This document shows positions 33,870 through 43,040 of a stretch of DNA of 64,000 nt, in pieces. Position 1 is the first letter of the stretch. Each line of letters starts with the position of its first letter. Both the position numbers and the translations under genes were made by a program. The notes under the pieces were generated by a model. That model was not told where the DNA came from. It saw only the letters and a program-made list of their open reading frames with translations, and did not search any database. Source of the DNA: Opitutia bacterium (GTDB taxonomy: Bacteria > Verrucomicrobiota > Verrucomicrobiia > Opitutales > Opitutaceae); the NCBI GenBank assembly GCA_947472765.1, contig CANJCM010000005.1, forward strand, positions 1-64,000, written 5' to 3'.

Positions 33870-35438
33870 GTGTCCATCGCAACCGCGCCAACGCCCCTGC
33901 TCCGATCCGAGTCGTCGGGAGAGCGTGAGCGCATCGATGAGAAGCCCTTCGAGGATGGAGGACTCACGCGGGAGTTTTGTCTTCGCCATCAGCTGGTGCC
34001 GTTGGGGTGGCAGGAAGGCAGGCTCCAGATCGGCGCGACCGAAGTGCCACCTGACGACGTGCTGGAAGCACTGCGATTTTCCACCGGCACCGAGGTTGAG
34101 TTGAAGGTGCTTTCGAGGGACGAAGCGGAGCTGAACTTGAAACGGCTTGCTGCGGTCGACGCGCGAGCCGGGCTGACCCCGGTGGGTGCTTTGGAGCCTG
34201 GCGGGAGTGACTACTCCAGCAGCGATGTCCTGCCACGCGAACGCGAGGAAGCGGCCTTGTTCGGGCAGGTTCAGGCGCTGATCACCGAGGCCGTCGAGCG
34301 CCGGGCTTCGGATATCCATGTCGAGCCACTCAGTCGCAGCCTGCGGGTGCGCTATCGCATCGACGGCGGACTCGTCGAGGTGAGGGGACCGGCGAAGGAG
34401 ATGCAGCTCCCGCTCGTGTCGCGGTTGAAGATCATGGCGAACATCTCCATCGCCGAAAAACGGATTCCCCAGGACGGACGGATCGCGTGGAACGCAGGGG
34501 GGCGTCCGGTTGACCTGCGGGTGTCCACGCTGCCCACCGCGCATGGTGAGAGCGTCGTGATGCGACTGCTCGATCAGGAAAGCGTGCGCCCGCGGTTCGA
34601 CGAACTCGGTCTCGGCCGGTCCGACGATGCGATCCTGCGCCAGCTAATCTCCCGCCATGACGGCATGGTGCTGGTGACCGGGCCTACTGGTTCCGGAAAG
34701 ACCACGACACTTTATAGCTGCCTCCAATCTCTCAATCAGCGGGAGCGAAAGATCATCACGGTCGAGGATCCGATCGAATACCAGTTGGCGGGAGTGAACC
34801 AGGTGCCCGTGCGGCCCGAGGTGGGCATGACCTTCGCCTCCGCCCTGCGTGCGCTGCTGCGGCAATCGCCCAATGTGATCATGGTGGGCGAGATTCGGGA
34901 TGCGGAGACCGCCGAAATGGCGGTCCACGCCGCCCTGACGGGTCATTTGGTGTTTTCCACGCTCCATACCAACGATGCCGCCGGGGCCGTGACTCGACTC
35001 ATCGATCTCGGCATCAAGCCGTATCTGGTGGCAGCCGCGCTGCGGGGCAGCCTGGCCCAACGGCTCGTGCGCCGGATCTGCCCCGGTTGCCGCCACCACG
35101 CGCGGCCTGGGCCGACGGAGCTGCAGGCGTTTGAAGCCGCCCTGGCTGACGACGCGCATGACGGCTTCGCGATCGGCCGCGGCTGCCCGCGGTGTCACGG
35201 CACGGGCTACTACGGCCGCCTCGGAGTTTTCGAAACCTTCGTCGTCGACCCCGAAATCGAGCGGCTCATTAACGAGCGAATGGGGATTGCAACTTTACGC
35301 GCCGCGGCGCGAAAGCGCGGACATCGCAGCCTGCGGGCAGACGCCTTCGCCAAGGCCAAGTGCGGTTTGACGACGTTGAGCGAGGTTGCTTCCATCGCCG
35401 CGAGCGGCGCCGCCCCGTCTGACGCCGCCTCGATCTGA
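33870..35438 (+). CDS. gspE: GspE/PilB-type secretion ATPase
   Basis: A 522-residue hexameric ATPase that powers pseudopilus or pilus assembly. The N-terminal domain is followed by the AAA-like core: Walker A GPTGSGKTTT near residue 270, the Asp box EDPIEYQ, Walker B region VIMVGEIRDAETAE and the His box STLHTNDAAGA. The cysteine pairs CPGCRHH and GCPRCHGTGYYGRLG form the zinc module of PilB/GspE. The GTG at 33870 is one option, a TTG at 33864 another; both lie directly behind the rho terminator, so the start and promoter are uncertain. It heads a run of four pilus-motor genes. Confidence 0.9.
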   Translation: MSIATAPTPLLRSESSGERERIDEKPFEDGGLTREFCLRHQLVPLGWQEGRLQIGATEVPPDDVLEALRFSTGTEVELKVLSRDEAELNLKRLAAVDARAGLTPVGALEPGGSDYSSSDVLPREREEAALFGQVQALITEAVERRASDIHVEPLSRSLRVRYRIDGGLVEVRGPAKEMQLPLVSRLKIMANISIAEKRIPQDGRIAWNAGGRPVDLRVSTLPTAHGESVVMRLLDQESVRPRFDELGLGRSDDAILRQLISRHDGMVLVTGPTGSGKTTTLYSCLQSLNQRERKIITVEDPIEYQLAGVNQVPVRPEVGMTFASALRALLRQSPNVIMVGEIRDAETAEMAVHAALTGHLVFSTLHTNDAAGAVTRLIDLGIKPYLVAAALRGSLAQRLVRRICPGCRHHARPGPTELQAFEAALADDAHDGFAIGRGCPRCHGTGYYGRLGVFETFVVDPEIERLINERMGIATLRAAARKRGHRSLRADAFAKAKCGLTTLSEVASIAASGAAPSDAASI

Positions 35439-35471
35439 ATCACCGCCTCATCCCGTCATCCTCCTCAAATC

Positions 35472-36554
35472 ATGAGCTACGAAATGAACGACCTCCTCGA
35501 CCTGATGGTCGATCAGGGCGCCTCCGATCTTCACCTCCAGGTCGGACAGCCGCCCACGCTGCGGTTGAGCGGAAGCATGACCCCGATCGATGGCCCGCCG
35601 CTCACGCCGGGCGACACGGAGAAGCTGATGCTGTCGATCACGCCGGACGGCCACATCAGCAATGTGAAGCTGAACGGCGGCGCCGACTTCGGCTTCGCGT
35701 TTGGCGAAAAGGCCCGTTTCCGCGTCTCGGTGATGAAGGCCAAGACGAACTACGGCATGGTGCTGCGGCAGATCCCGTACAAGATGTTCGGCCTGCGCGA
35801 CATTGGCCTGCCGGACAAAATCCGTGAGCTGCTCTTTCGGCCGCGTGGTTTGATTCTGGTGACGGGCCCGACCGGCTCCGGCAAGTCGACCACGCTCGCA
35901 TCGATGGTGAACTACATCAACGAGGCGCGCGACGGGCACATCATCACGATCGAGGATCCGATCGAGTACTATCACAACCACAAGCGCTGCGTCGTCACCC
36001 AGCGTGAGGTTCATGTCGATGTGCCGAGTTTCTCCGAGGCGATTCGACGCGCGCTCCGTCAGGATCCCGATGTCATTCTCGTCGGTGAAATGCGCGACCT
36101 CGAAACGATCGAGGCCGCCATCAGCGCCGCCGAAACGGGTCACTTGGTGTTCGGCACGCTGCACACCAACAGCGCCGCCAAGACCGTCGATCGCATCGTC
36201 GACGCTTTTCCGGCGAACATGAAGGACATGATTCGCACGCAGCTCGCGTCTTCGCTGGTGGCGGTCATCTCCCAGGTCCTTTGCAAGAAAATCGGCGGCG
36301 GTCGCATCGCCGGTTACGAGATCATGGTGAACACGACCTCGATCGGCTCGCTCATCCGCGAGAACAAGACCTTCCGCATCACGTCCGACATTCAGACCGG
36401 GGCCAACCTCGGCATGATCACGATGGACACGCACTTGATGAGCCTCGTGAACAAGGAACTCGTGGCACCCGATGAGGCCCTCGAGAAGGCGCAGGATCCA
36501 AATGTCATGCGCGAGAAGTTCCTGCAGATGGGTCTGAAGCTGCGCGAATTCTAA
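35472..36554 (+). CDS. pilT: Twitching motility retraction ATPase PilT
   Basis: A 360-residue ATPase that depolymerises type IV pili. The PilT features are present: [12 protein letters not shown] at the N-terminus, Walker [17 protein letters not shown], the [13 protein letters not shown] block and [11 protein letters not shown]. The zinc module of extension ATPases is absent, as expected for PilT. The C-terminus AIRDLIRE-like motif is replaced by [11 protein letters not shown]. It lies 33 bases after the first gspE. Confidence 0.94.
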   Translation: MSYEMNDLLDLMVDQGASDLHLQVGQPPTLRLSGSMTPIDGPPLTPGDTEKLMLSITPDGHISNVKLNGGADFGFAFGEKARFRVSVMKAKTNYGMVLRQIPYKMFGLRDIGLPDKIRELLFRPRGLILVTGPTGSGKSTTLASMVNYINEARDGHIITIEDPIEYYHNHKRCVVTQREVHVDVPSFSEAIRRALRQDPDVILVGEMRDLETIEAAISAAETGHLVFGTLHTNSAAKTVDRIVDAFPANMKDMIRTQLASSLVAVISQVLCKKIGGGRIAGYEIMVNTTSIGSLIRENKTFRITSDIQTGANLGMITMDTHLMSLVNKELVAPDEALEKAQDPNVMREKFLQMGLKLREF

Positions 36555-36598
36555 GCGCGCTGAGGATACTCTCCGATCCGCCTGCTGGAGGTGTTGTC

Positions 36599-38068
36599 AT
36601 GTCTGCGATCGCGTGCGGCGGACCCGACAGTGCCTCCCTTCCGGCGGTCCTTGAGGACATGGCGCTCGACCTGGCGGGGGCGGTTCCACCGGAGTTCGCC
36701 CACGTCCACCGCGTGTTGCCCTGGCGGTTCGAGGCCGGAGAACTCGTCCTGCTGGCGGCGGAGGCGCCCGAGTTCGAGCTGAGTGAGCGTGCGAATGAAC
36801 TCGGTTTCGCTCTCGGCCGGCCGGTTCAATTGGTCGGGACGAACGCGGACGCGCTCACTGCCGCCATTGCCCGGCACTATGGAACGTCGGGAGCGCCGCG
36901 ACCGGGGCCTGAGTCCCAGGCGGGCACGCCAACCGAATCGAAAGGTTGCGATCCGGCGCGGCCGGTCGGTCAGGGCGCCGAGGTCGTGGACCTGGTGGCT
37001 GACACCCTGGCGGCCGCCGTCCGACGGCGCGCGAGCGACATTCACTTCGAGCCGTTCGATCAGGACTTCAAGATTCGGTATCGGATCGACGGCGTGCTCC
37101 ACGACGTGGCGTCGCCCGGGCCGGAGATCGGGGCCGCGGTAAGTTCGCGGATCAAAGTTTTGGCCGGCCTCGATATCGCCGAGCGCCGCGTCGCCCAGGA
37201 CGGACGGATTCGCCTCGCGATCGATGGGCGGGAGATCGACTTCCGCGTGTCGACGCTTCCCACGCTGTTCGGCGAAAGCGTGGTGCTGCGCGTATTGGAT
37301 GCGGCCGCCATTCAGCTCGAGCTGCCTCAACTCGGCCTCCCGCCCGGAGTGCTGGCCGGAATTCGTGACGTGATCGGCCGGCCGCACGGCATTTTTATTG
37401 TCACAGGACCGACCGGCAGCGGGAAGACGACCACCCTCTACAGTTGCCTCCGGGAGTTGAACGTGACCGAGGTGAAGGTGCTGACGGTCGAGGATCCCGT
37501 GGAGTACGAGCTCGAGGGAGTCATGCAGGTGGGCGTCAACCCGGTCGCGGGCCTCAGCTTTGCCTCGGCCTTGCGTTCGTTTCTGCGGCAGGATCCGGAC
37601 GTGATTATGGTGGGCGAGATCCGGGATCTCGAGACGGCGCAAATCGCCATCCAGGCTGCGCTCACCGGACACCTCGTGCTCACGACGCTGCACACCAATG
37701 ATGCCGCCGGGGCGGTCACACGGCTCCTCGACATGGGCGTGGAGCCCTTCCTGCTCGCTGCGACGCTCGAGGGGGTGCTCGCCCAGCGGCTGGTCCGCCG
37801 GCGGTGTCTTCGTTGTCAGCTTCCCGATTTGGCTGAACCCGCGGCGCAATGCCCGGAATGCGATGGTGCGGGATTTCGCGGCCGGCTGGGCATCTACGAA
37901 CTGCTCCTGGTGAACGAGGAGATCCGGGAGTTGCTCGCGCGTCGGGAGCCGGTGGAACGGATTCGGGATGCAGCCCGGAAGAATGGAATGCGGCCGCTGG
38001 CGGTCGCGGCTGACGAAGTTGTGCGGAGCGGGCTCACGACTCGGGCCGAGGTCTTGAAGCACCTTTAG
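36599..38068 (+). CDS. gspE: Second GspE/PilB-type secretion ATPase
   Basis: A 489-residue paralogue of the ATPase encoded at 33870. It has a divergent N-terminal domain, then Walker A GPTGSGKTTT, EDPVEYELEG, VIMVGEIRDLETAQ and TTLHTNDAAGA. The zinc module is CLRCQLPDLAEPAAQCPECDG split into two CxxC pairs. A GGAGGT ribosome site precedes the ATG at 36599. Two extension-type ATPases beside one PilT suggest two assembly systems sharing a neighbourhood, for example a type IV pilus and the prepilin-like cassette at 48.4 kb. Confidence 0.92.
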   Translation: MSAIACGGPDSASLPAVLEDMALDLAGAVPPEFAHVHRVLPWRFEAGELVLLAAEAPEFELSERANELGFALGRPVQLVGTNADALTAAIARHYGTSGAPRPGPESQAGTPTESKGCDPARPVGQGAEVVDLVADTLAAAVRRRASDIHFEPFDQDFKIRYRIDGVLHDVASPGPEIGAAVSSRIKVLAGLDIAERRVAQDGRIRLAIDGREIDFRVSTLPTLFGESVVLRVLDAAAIQLELPQLGLPPGVLAGIRDVIGRPHGIFIVTGPTGSGKTTTLYSCLRELNVTEVKVLTVEDPVEYELEGVMQVGVNPVAGLSFASALRSFLRQDPDVIMVGEIRDLETAQIAIQAALTGHLVLTTLHTNDAAGAVTRLLDMGVEPFLLAATLEGVLAQRLVRRRCLRCQLPDLAEPAAQCPECDGAGFRGRLGIYELLLVNEEIRELLARREPVERIRDAARKNGMRPLAVAADEVVRSGLTTRAEVLKHL

Positions 38069-38073
38069 CTTCG

Positions 38074-39375
38074 TTGGTTGGCGGCGCCGATGATCGAGGC
38101 GGCACGGTGGCGAACCGGCCGCGGGCGACAGTGAGATACAGGCCGACGGATGCACCCAGTTTCGGGGTCACCTCGCACGTGCATCGTCGGACGGAGGTCG
38201 AGAATCTCTGGCCTTCCGTGACTCCAACCCTCGCGCCCCTTACGCGGCTCATCCGAGCGGCGGCCGCAATTTTCCGTGAACCGATCGCGCCTGCCACGGC
38301 GGCTCGGGTGAAGTCTCGACCCTGGATGCGGCACCGGACAGTGACCGAACGCAATCTGACGACCTTCACGCGCGAGCTCGCGATTCTGGTTCAAGCCGGG
38401 TTGCCGCTCGTGCGGGCGCTGGAGATTCTATCCCGACAAACGCGCGAGTCGTCCTTTCGCGTGGTCGTCGAGTCGCTGGCAGACACGATTCGATCCGGTC
38501 GCAGTCTGACCGACGGGCTCGCGATGCACCCGGATATTTTCGACCGGCTGTATTTGAACATGGTGCGGGCAGGGGAGGCAGGCGGCGCCCTCGACATCGT
38601 GTTCGCCCGCCTGGCCACCTACCGTGAGCGGTCCCAACGCCTGAAGTCGCGAGTGCAGGCGGCGATGATCTATCCGGCGATCGTCACGCTGGTCGCGACC
38701 GGGATCGTCTGGCTGTTGCTCCTCTTCGTCGTCCCAAAATTTGAAGGCATCTTCGCGAGTCTGCTCAGGGGCCGGCCGCTCCCCGCGCTGACTCAGGCGC
38801 TTCTCGGCGCGAGCGTAGTGATCAAGCAGCACGCGCTGATCGGATTCGGCGGATTGGTGGCCATGGTCGTCGCGGCGCGGCGGGGCCTTCGCACCGCCCC
38901 GGGTCGTCGCTGGCGGGATGGCTGCCTGCTTCGCAGTCCCTGGCTGGGCGAGGTCCAGTTGCAGCTGGCGGTGGCGAGATTCAGCCGGACTTTCGGGACG
39001 TTGTTGAGTTCCGGTGTGCCCATCCTGTCGGCCCTCCTCATCGCCCGCGACACCAGCGCCAACGAGCACGTGGCAGACGCCATCGCGCAGGTGCATGAGC
39101 GGGTCAAAGCCGGCAGCGGCGTGGCGGCGGCCCTGGCGCCGTTGCGCCTTTTCCCGGCGATGACCATCAGCATGATCGAAGTCGGGGAGGAAACGGGTCG
39201 ACTCCCGGACCTGCTGGCCCGGATCGCGGACATCTACGACGAGGAGGTCGAACGCTCGATGACGACGGTCACCACCTTGATCGAACCCGTCATGATCGTG
39301 TTGATGGCCCTCGTGGTGGGCACGATCGTCATCGCCCTCTTCCTCCCGCTCGTGGGAATCATCCAGGGACTCTAG
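38074..39375 (+). CDS. gspF: Type II secretion/type IV pilus inner-membrane protein (GspF/PilC)
   Basis: A polytopic platform protein with the duplicated T2SSF domain: first copy around residues 95-220 (FTRELAILVQAGLPLVRALE, then MIYPAIVTLVATGIVWLLLL) and second around 300-420 (FSRTFGTLLSSGVPILSALL, then MTTVTTLIEPVMIVLMALV). Up to 433 residues are open from a TTG at 38074. The first 84 residues are basic and unlike the normal N-terminus; an in-frame ATG at 38326 would give 349 residues. The start is therefore uncertain. It begins six bases after gspE and its stop overlaps the next convergent gene by four bases. Confidence 0.88.
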   Translation: MVGGADDRGGTVANRPRATVRYRPTDAPSFGVTSHVHRRTEVENLWPSVTPTLAPLTRLIRAAAAIFREPIAPATAARVKSRPWMRHRTVTERNLTTFTRELAILVQAGLPLVRALEILSRQTRESSFRVVVESLADTIRSGRSLTDGLAMHPDIFDRLYLNMVRAGEAGGALDIVFARLATYRERSQRLKSRVQAAMIYPAIVTLVATGIVWLLLLFVVPKFEGIFASLLRGRPLPALTQALLGASVVIKQHALIGFGGLVAMVVAARRGLRTAPGRRWRDGCLLRSPWLGEVQLQLAVARFSRTFGTLLSSGVPILSALLIARDTSANEHVADAIAQVHERVKAGSGVAAALAPLRLFPAMTISMIEVGEETGRLPDLLARIADIYDEEVERSMTTVTTLIEPVMIVLMALVVGTIVIALFLPLVGIIQGL

Positions 39376-40370
39376 GGCTCCTGCGGAAGTTTTCGCGTCA
39401 GGAGCGGCGAACTCAACCCCGGCAGTCGCTCCGTGAACTCGGTTTCGCTGTCCGCCTGTCGCAACGCGCGCTGCACCATGCCCATTTTTGCATCGAGATT
39501 GTCGATCATCGAGACAAACACGGCCTCCGGCGTGGCGGCATAGACCGCGGCGCCCCACTCGGGCTCGCCTTGGTGGGAGAGGACAATGTGCTCGAGCCGC
39601 TCGAGGCGTTCGGAATCGAGGCGGGCTTTGATCCCGGCCTTGCGGGTCAACTGGTAGCCCAGCACGACGTGGCCCTGGAGAATACCGCGACGGCTGCGCC
39701 GCGTGGCGAGCGTGCCCTCGTACTCGATCGCCTTGCCGACGTCGTGCAACAGGATCCCGGCCATCGCGAGGTCGGCATCCACTTCGCGATAGTGCGGAAA
39801 CAGCGCCGCCGCCGCACGCGCCATGTGAGTGGTGTGCTCGAGCAGGCCGTGACGATAGGCGTGGTGCATGGCCACTGCCGCGGGCGACCAGCGGAAGGTC
39901 TCCCCGATTTCGTCGAAGACCGCGCGCACCGTCGCCCGCAATTCGAGGTGACCAATCGATTCGATGAAGGCGTTGAACTCGGTCCACAACGCCTCGTGGT
40001 TCTCGGGTGCGATCTCGACGAGATTCTCCAGCACTCCGGGTGCGCCCAGCTCCGCTTCCGCGAGCGCGACCGCCTTGGCGAGCCGCGGCGAAAACCGGCC
40101 CTGATAAAATTCCACTTTGCCTTCGACGCGGACAACCGCGCCTTCGCCGGCGGTCTTAATGACCTCGAAGATCGGGCTGTCGCCAAAGACCGTGCAACTG
40201 AACGAGCCGCTGCGATCACCGAGTTCCACGGTGAAAAATGGATTCCCGTTCGCCGCCGTCTTGGCCGCGAGCCGCTTCACGACGAGCAGGCTGCTGAATG
40301 GCCGTCCCTGGGCGGACGCATCGAAGGCCTTCAACTCGCGGACAATCAGCGGGGAGATTTCGTCAGACAT
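39372..40370 (-). CDS. OB-fold plus HD-domain protein, YhaM-like 3'-5' exoribonuclease
   Basis: A 332-residue protein. Residues about 20-110 form an OB-fold nucleic-acid-binding domain (NGNPFFTVELGDRSGSFSC). Residues about 160-300 form an HD domain with HHAYRHGLLEHTTHMA, the AGILLHDVGKAIEYEG metal site and HIVLSHQGEPEWGAAV. This order and length match the YhaM/CBF1 3'-5' exoribonuclease family. The ATG at 40370 starts MSDEISPLIVREL; the longer frame adds 20 unlike residues. Monocistronic and convergent with gspF. Confidence 0.85.
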   Translation of the reverse strand: MSDEISPLIVRELKAFDASAQGRPFSSLLVVKRLAAKTAANGNPFFTVELGDRSGSFSCTVFGDSPIFEVIKTAGEGAVVRVEGKVEFYQGRFSPRLAKAVALAEAELGAPGVLENLVEIAPENHEALWTEFNAFIESIGHLELRATVRAVFDEIGETFRWSPAAVAMHHAYRHGLLEHTTHMARAAAALFPHYREVDADLAMAGILLHDVGKAIEYEGTLATRRSRRGILQGHVVLGYQLTRKAGIKARLDSERLERLEHIVLSHQGEPEWGAAVYAATPEAVFVSMIDNLDAKMGMVQRALRQADSETEFTERLPGLSSPLLTRKLPQEP

Positions 40371-40441
40371 GGTGGGAAACGGCAGCGGAGCCGGCGGCGC
40401 GAAATTGCTCGGCCGGGTGGATTGCCACAAGCCTGCCTGAA

Positions 40442-41008
40442 CTATCCGTGGGATTTCACGAGCTGCGTGTAGGCCCGGAAAAAGGGGTGTCCCACATCGT
40501 GGAGCAACGCATAGAAAACTGTCTCGGAAGGCAGGACATGCGCCCCCGCCTGCGCCAGGGCCGCGAGGCAGGCTCGCGCGTCGTCCGTCCGTCGCGCTCC
40601 AATCGCGTCGCAGAGGATGCTGACCTGCAGTCCCTCTGCGATCGCGGCAATCGCCGTCTGGTAAACGCAGACCGGCGTCTCGATGCCGCAGAGGATCAAA
40701 TGTTGGACCTTGCGCTGCCGGAGCAGGGCATCGCGAATGCCGTCGTCACCGAGAGCGGAGAAGGTGTTCTTGCCCCAGACAGGGGCCTGTGCGGCGAGTT
40801 CGAGCAGGGCCGGGGCGGTGCCTCCGAGTTTCTGCGGAACCTGCTCGGTGAATGCGACCGGCATGCCGACTCCGACGGCAGCCGAGATGGCGAAGGCGCA
40901 GCGGCGCTGGATCTCGTCGCCGTTCACCATCGCGCGGATGAAGACCGGCTGCATGTCGACACACAGCAGCAACATATCGTCGGGAATGCCGGAAGGAGGG
41001 GTGGCCAT
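40442..41008 (-). CDS. Isochorismatase-like cysteine hydrolase
   Basis: A 188-residue hydrolase of the isochorismatase/nicotinamidase superfamily. The catalytic triad can be placed: D18 in LLLCVDMQPVF, K in APVWGKNTFSAL and C in LCGIETPVCVYQTA. The GIETPVCVYQT form is common in the YcaC-like and related groups. The substrate is unknown. It lies upstream of the OB-HD gene on the same strand with a 71-base gap. Confidence 0.88.
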   Translation of the reverse strand: MATPPSGIPDDMLLLCVDMQPVFIRAMVNGDEIQRRCAFAISAAVGVGMPVAFTEQVPQKLGGTAPALLELAAQAPVWGKNTFSALGDDGIRDALLRQRKVQHLILCGIETPVCVYQTAIAAIAEGLQVSILCDAIGARRTDDARACLAALAQAGAHVLPSETVFYALLHDVGHPFFRAYTQLVKSHG

Positions 41009-41121
41009 CCCGCACGATCAAGGGAAGTTCCGGACGGAATCCAAGGCAAACGACGCGGCCTGCCCCTTCATTCGCGGGGAAAGTGCTAGCGTCCGCCGTC
41101 GGCGGCCGTAAAAAAGCAGGC

Positions 41122-41661
41122 ATGGAAATGCCGCTGCAGCCGACCGCCAACGCCTGTTTTGTCTCGGGTGCGCCGTTTGTCGCAGGTGCCCGGGTGGCGA
41201 GCTATCTGGTCCGCAGCGCGGCGATGCAGATTGTCCGCTACGATGTGCTCGAGGAAAACGTCGCCACCTTCGCCCCCGATGGCTTCGTGGCTTGTCGCTG
41301 GGTGCACGCCTTCAAGCCGCGGCTCGCCGGAGAAAATCCGGAGCGGGAGATGAAGATGACGGCGGAGAATCTCTTTGTGACCCTGGCCGACCCCGCGACG
41401 GAACCCACGCCCGAAAGCATCCGCCTGGTCCAGTTCCTCGCGCTGCTGCTCGAGCGGAAAAAGCTGCTCCGGCCCAAGGGTCGAAGCGCGGACGGACAGC
41501 GGCAGGTTTACGAGCATGCGAAGACGAAGCAGATTTTCGAGGTGCCGGTCGGCGAGCTGACGCCGGAGTTCTTCGTGGCGGTTCAGGAGCAGTTGAGCGT
41601 GCTCATTCCCGTCCGCGTCGTGCCCGAGTCGGCGCCCGCGGCCCCGGCGGCCGCAGTTTAA
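41122..41661 (+). CDS. Conserved hypothetical protein, 179 aa
   Basis: A soluble protein of unknown function. It begins MEMPLQPTANACFVSG; the C-F-V-S-G-x-P-F start followed by ASYLVRSAAMQIVRYDVL, CRWVHAFKPR and ENLFVTLADPATEPTPES recalls a small protein family of Verrucomicrobia, from memory. Residues 105-165 (LLLERKKLLRPKG, ending LTPEFFVAVQEQL) are helical. The tail is Ala/Pro rich. The ATG at 41122 is preferred over one 39 bases upstream. No enzymatic motif is seen. Confidence 0.7.
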   Translation: MEMPLQPTANACFVSGAPFVAGARVASYLVRSAAMQIVRYDVLEENVATFAPDGFVACRWVHAFKPRLAGENPEREMKMTAENLFVTLADPATEPTPESIRLVQFLALLLERKKLLRPKGRSADGQRQVYEHAKTKQIFEVPVGELTPEFFVAVQEQLSVLIPVRVVPESAPAAPAAAV

Positions 41662-41728
41662 CTCGCGGCGCGGGCTCTTCGCGGGCTTTCTCCGCGGACG
41701 CTTTTCGGCTCGTCGCGCCGACTTCCGT

Positions 41729-42490
41729 TCAGCGGCGGACGGGGATGCCCTGACCGGCGAGGTGCGTCTTGACCTGTGGAATCGTCAGGGTGCCGAAGTG
41801 GAAGAGGCTCGCCGCGAGCACAGCGCTGGCGTGGCCGCGGGTGACCACCTCGGAAAAGTGATCCAGCGTTCCGGCGCCGCCACTGGCGATGACGGGCACG
41901 GAGACCGCATCGCTGACCGCAGCCGTGAGCGCGCAATCGTAGCCGGCCTGGGTCCCGTCTGCATCCATGCTGGTGAGCAGGATCTCGCCGGCCCCGAGCT
42001 CAACGGCCTTCACGGCCCAGGCGACCGCATCGAGGTCGGTCCGGTTGCGGCCGCCGTGCGTATAGACGCGCCAGGACTTGCCGTCGGGTTCGCGCTTCGC
42101 GTCGATCGCGAGTACGATGCATTGCGCGCCGAAACGGTCCGAGGCGGCGCGGATGAGAGTGGGATCCTTGATCGCGGCGGTGTTGAGCGAGACCTTGTCC
42201 GCGCCGGACTTCAGCATCGCCTCGATGTCGGCGACACTGCGCAACCCGCCGCCGACGGTGAGCGGCATGAAGCACTGCTCGGCCGTCGCGGCGACGACAT
42301 CATGCATGATCCCGCGGTTGTCGCTGGACGCCGTGATGTCGAGGAAGACGAGTTCGTCCGCCCCTTGCGCGTCGTAGGCCTTGGCGCACTGCACGGGATC
42401 GCCCGCATCGCGGAGCTGCTGAAACTTGATGCCCTTGACGACGCGGCCGGCGTTGACGTCGAGGCAGGGGATGATGCGGCGGCTGAGCAC
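41729..42490 (-). CDS. hisF: Imidazole glycerol phosphate synthase subunit HisF
   Basis: A 253-residue TIM-barrel cyclase of histidine synthesis. The GTG at 42490 begins [20 protein letters not shown], the HisF signature, with the catalytic Asp of CLDV near residue 11 and the second Asp in the [11 protein letters not shown] block near residue 177. [10 protein letters not shown] and VIASGGAG are the phosphate-binding loops. Standard length. HisH is not adjacent. Confidence 0.96.
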   Translation of the reverse strand: MLSRRIIPCLDVNAGRVVKGIKFQQLRDAGDPVQCAKAYDAQGADELVFLDITASSDNRGIMHDVVAATAEQCFMPLTVGGGLRSVADIEAMLKSGADKVSLNTAAIKDPTLIRAASDRFGAQCIVLAIDAKREPDGKSWRVYTHGGRNRTDLDAVAWAVKAVELGAGEILLTSMDADGTQAGYDCALTAAVSDAVSVPVIASGGAGTLDHFSEVVTRGHASAVLAASLFHFGTLTIPQVKTHLAGQGIPVRR

Positions 42491-42495
42491 GGGCG

Positions 42496-42580
42496 TTCAG
42501 AGTTTGGAGTTTGGAGTTTCGTGTTTGGAGTTCCCCGGCGAGCGTTCGGAGCTTGGGGTTTGGGATTCGGAGTTCAAGGA
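42496..42580. repeat. Heptad-type GTTTGGA repeat array, left flank of S23 gene
   Basis: The array is built from degenerate GTTTGGA/GTTCGGA units (for example AGTTTGGAGTTTGGAGTTTC near 42501), with a GC-rich interruption at 42533-42544. It overlaps the stop codon of the S23 gene and ends near the start of hisF. A matching array in the opposite orientation flanks the other side of the S23 gene (42988-43020). Confidence 0.8.
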
Positions 42581-42975
42581 GTCGCGCGCTTGAATTTGGA
42601 CCCGGTCATTTCTGCTCGACGGAGGTATCCGATCAGCCCGCCGATCAGTCGTGTCGTGTCTTCAGCGATTGCATAGGTCGCCTCGAAATCAGACTGCGAG
42701 AGGTAGCCCTCATCCAGCGCTGTATAGAGCTCATCCTTCAATTCTCCGACCGAGCCCTTCGCGATGGACAGGAACTGAACGAACTCGCGATTGCCCTCAC
42801 GCTCGAAGCCCTCGGCAATGTTGGCGGTGACGGATTGGGCTGCACGCCGAACCTGATCAACCAGCGAGCGATCAGCGGCGAAGATAGGCGAGCGGGTATG
42901 GCGATAGGCAAGCTGCCGCAGCTTTCGACCCGTTTTCCAACACTGCAGTTCTTCGAAGCGCTCCAAGGTAGCCAT
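42574..42975 (-). CDS. Four-helix-bundle protein (S23/23S rRNA intervening-sequence family)
   Basis: A 133-residue helical protein of the S23 family, named after proteins encoded in intervening sequences of 23S rRNA genes. It begins MATLERFEELQCWKTGRKL and contains VDQVRRAAQSVTANIAEGF and REFVQFLSIAKGSVGELK, the conserved points of the family, and ends near KFKRATP. The ATG at 42975 is preferred over a start 77 codons upstream. Both flanks carry heptad repeats in inverted orientation, as seen around such genes in several soil bacteria. Its cellular role is not known; it is not within an rRNA gene here. Confidence 0.88.
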   Translation of the reverse strand: MATLERFEELQCWKTGRKLRQLAYRHTRSPIFAADRSLVDQVRRAAQSVTANIAEGFEREGNREFVQFLSIAKGSVGELKDELYTALDEGYLSQSDFEATYAIAEDTTRLIGGLIGYLRRAEMTGSKFKRATP

Positions 42976-42987
42976 CTGCAGGAGCCT

Positions 42988-43020
42988 AACTCCAAACCCC
43001 AAACTCCGAACTCCAAACAG
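42988..43020. repeat. Heptad-type repeat array, right flank of S23 gene
   Basis: Degenerate TCCAAAC/CCGAACT units (for example ACTCCAAACCCCAAACTCCG from 42989) mirror the array at 42496-42580. On the minus strand it forms the leader of the S23 gene, ending 12 bases before the ATG. Just beyond it, CCCCGAA/TTCGGGG at 43021-43035 is a perfect hairpin that may terminate the gene ending at 43041. Confidence 0.8.
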
Positions 43021-43040
43021 CCCCGAATTTCGGGGCCGCC

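Noticed and set aside
38428-39987. 519-codon minus-strand frame across gspF and the OB-HD gene
   Set aside because: It is antisense to gspF and out of frame with the OB-HD gene, whose motifs are clear.
42496-43020. CRISPR array
   Set aside because: The heptad arrays have no unique spacers of constant length and flank a gene; they are short tandem repeats.
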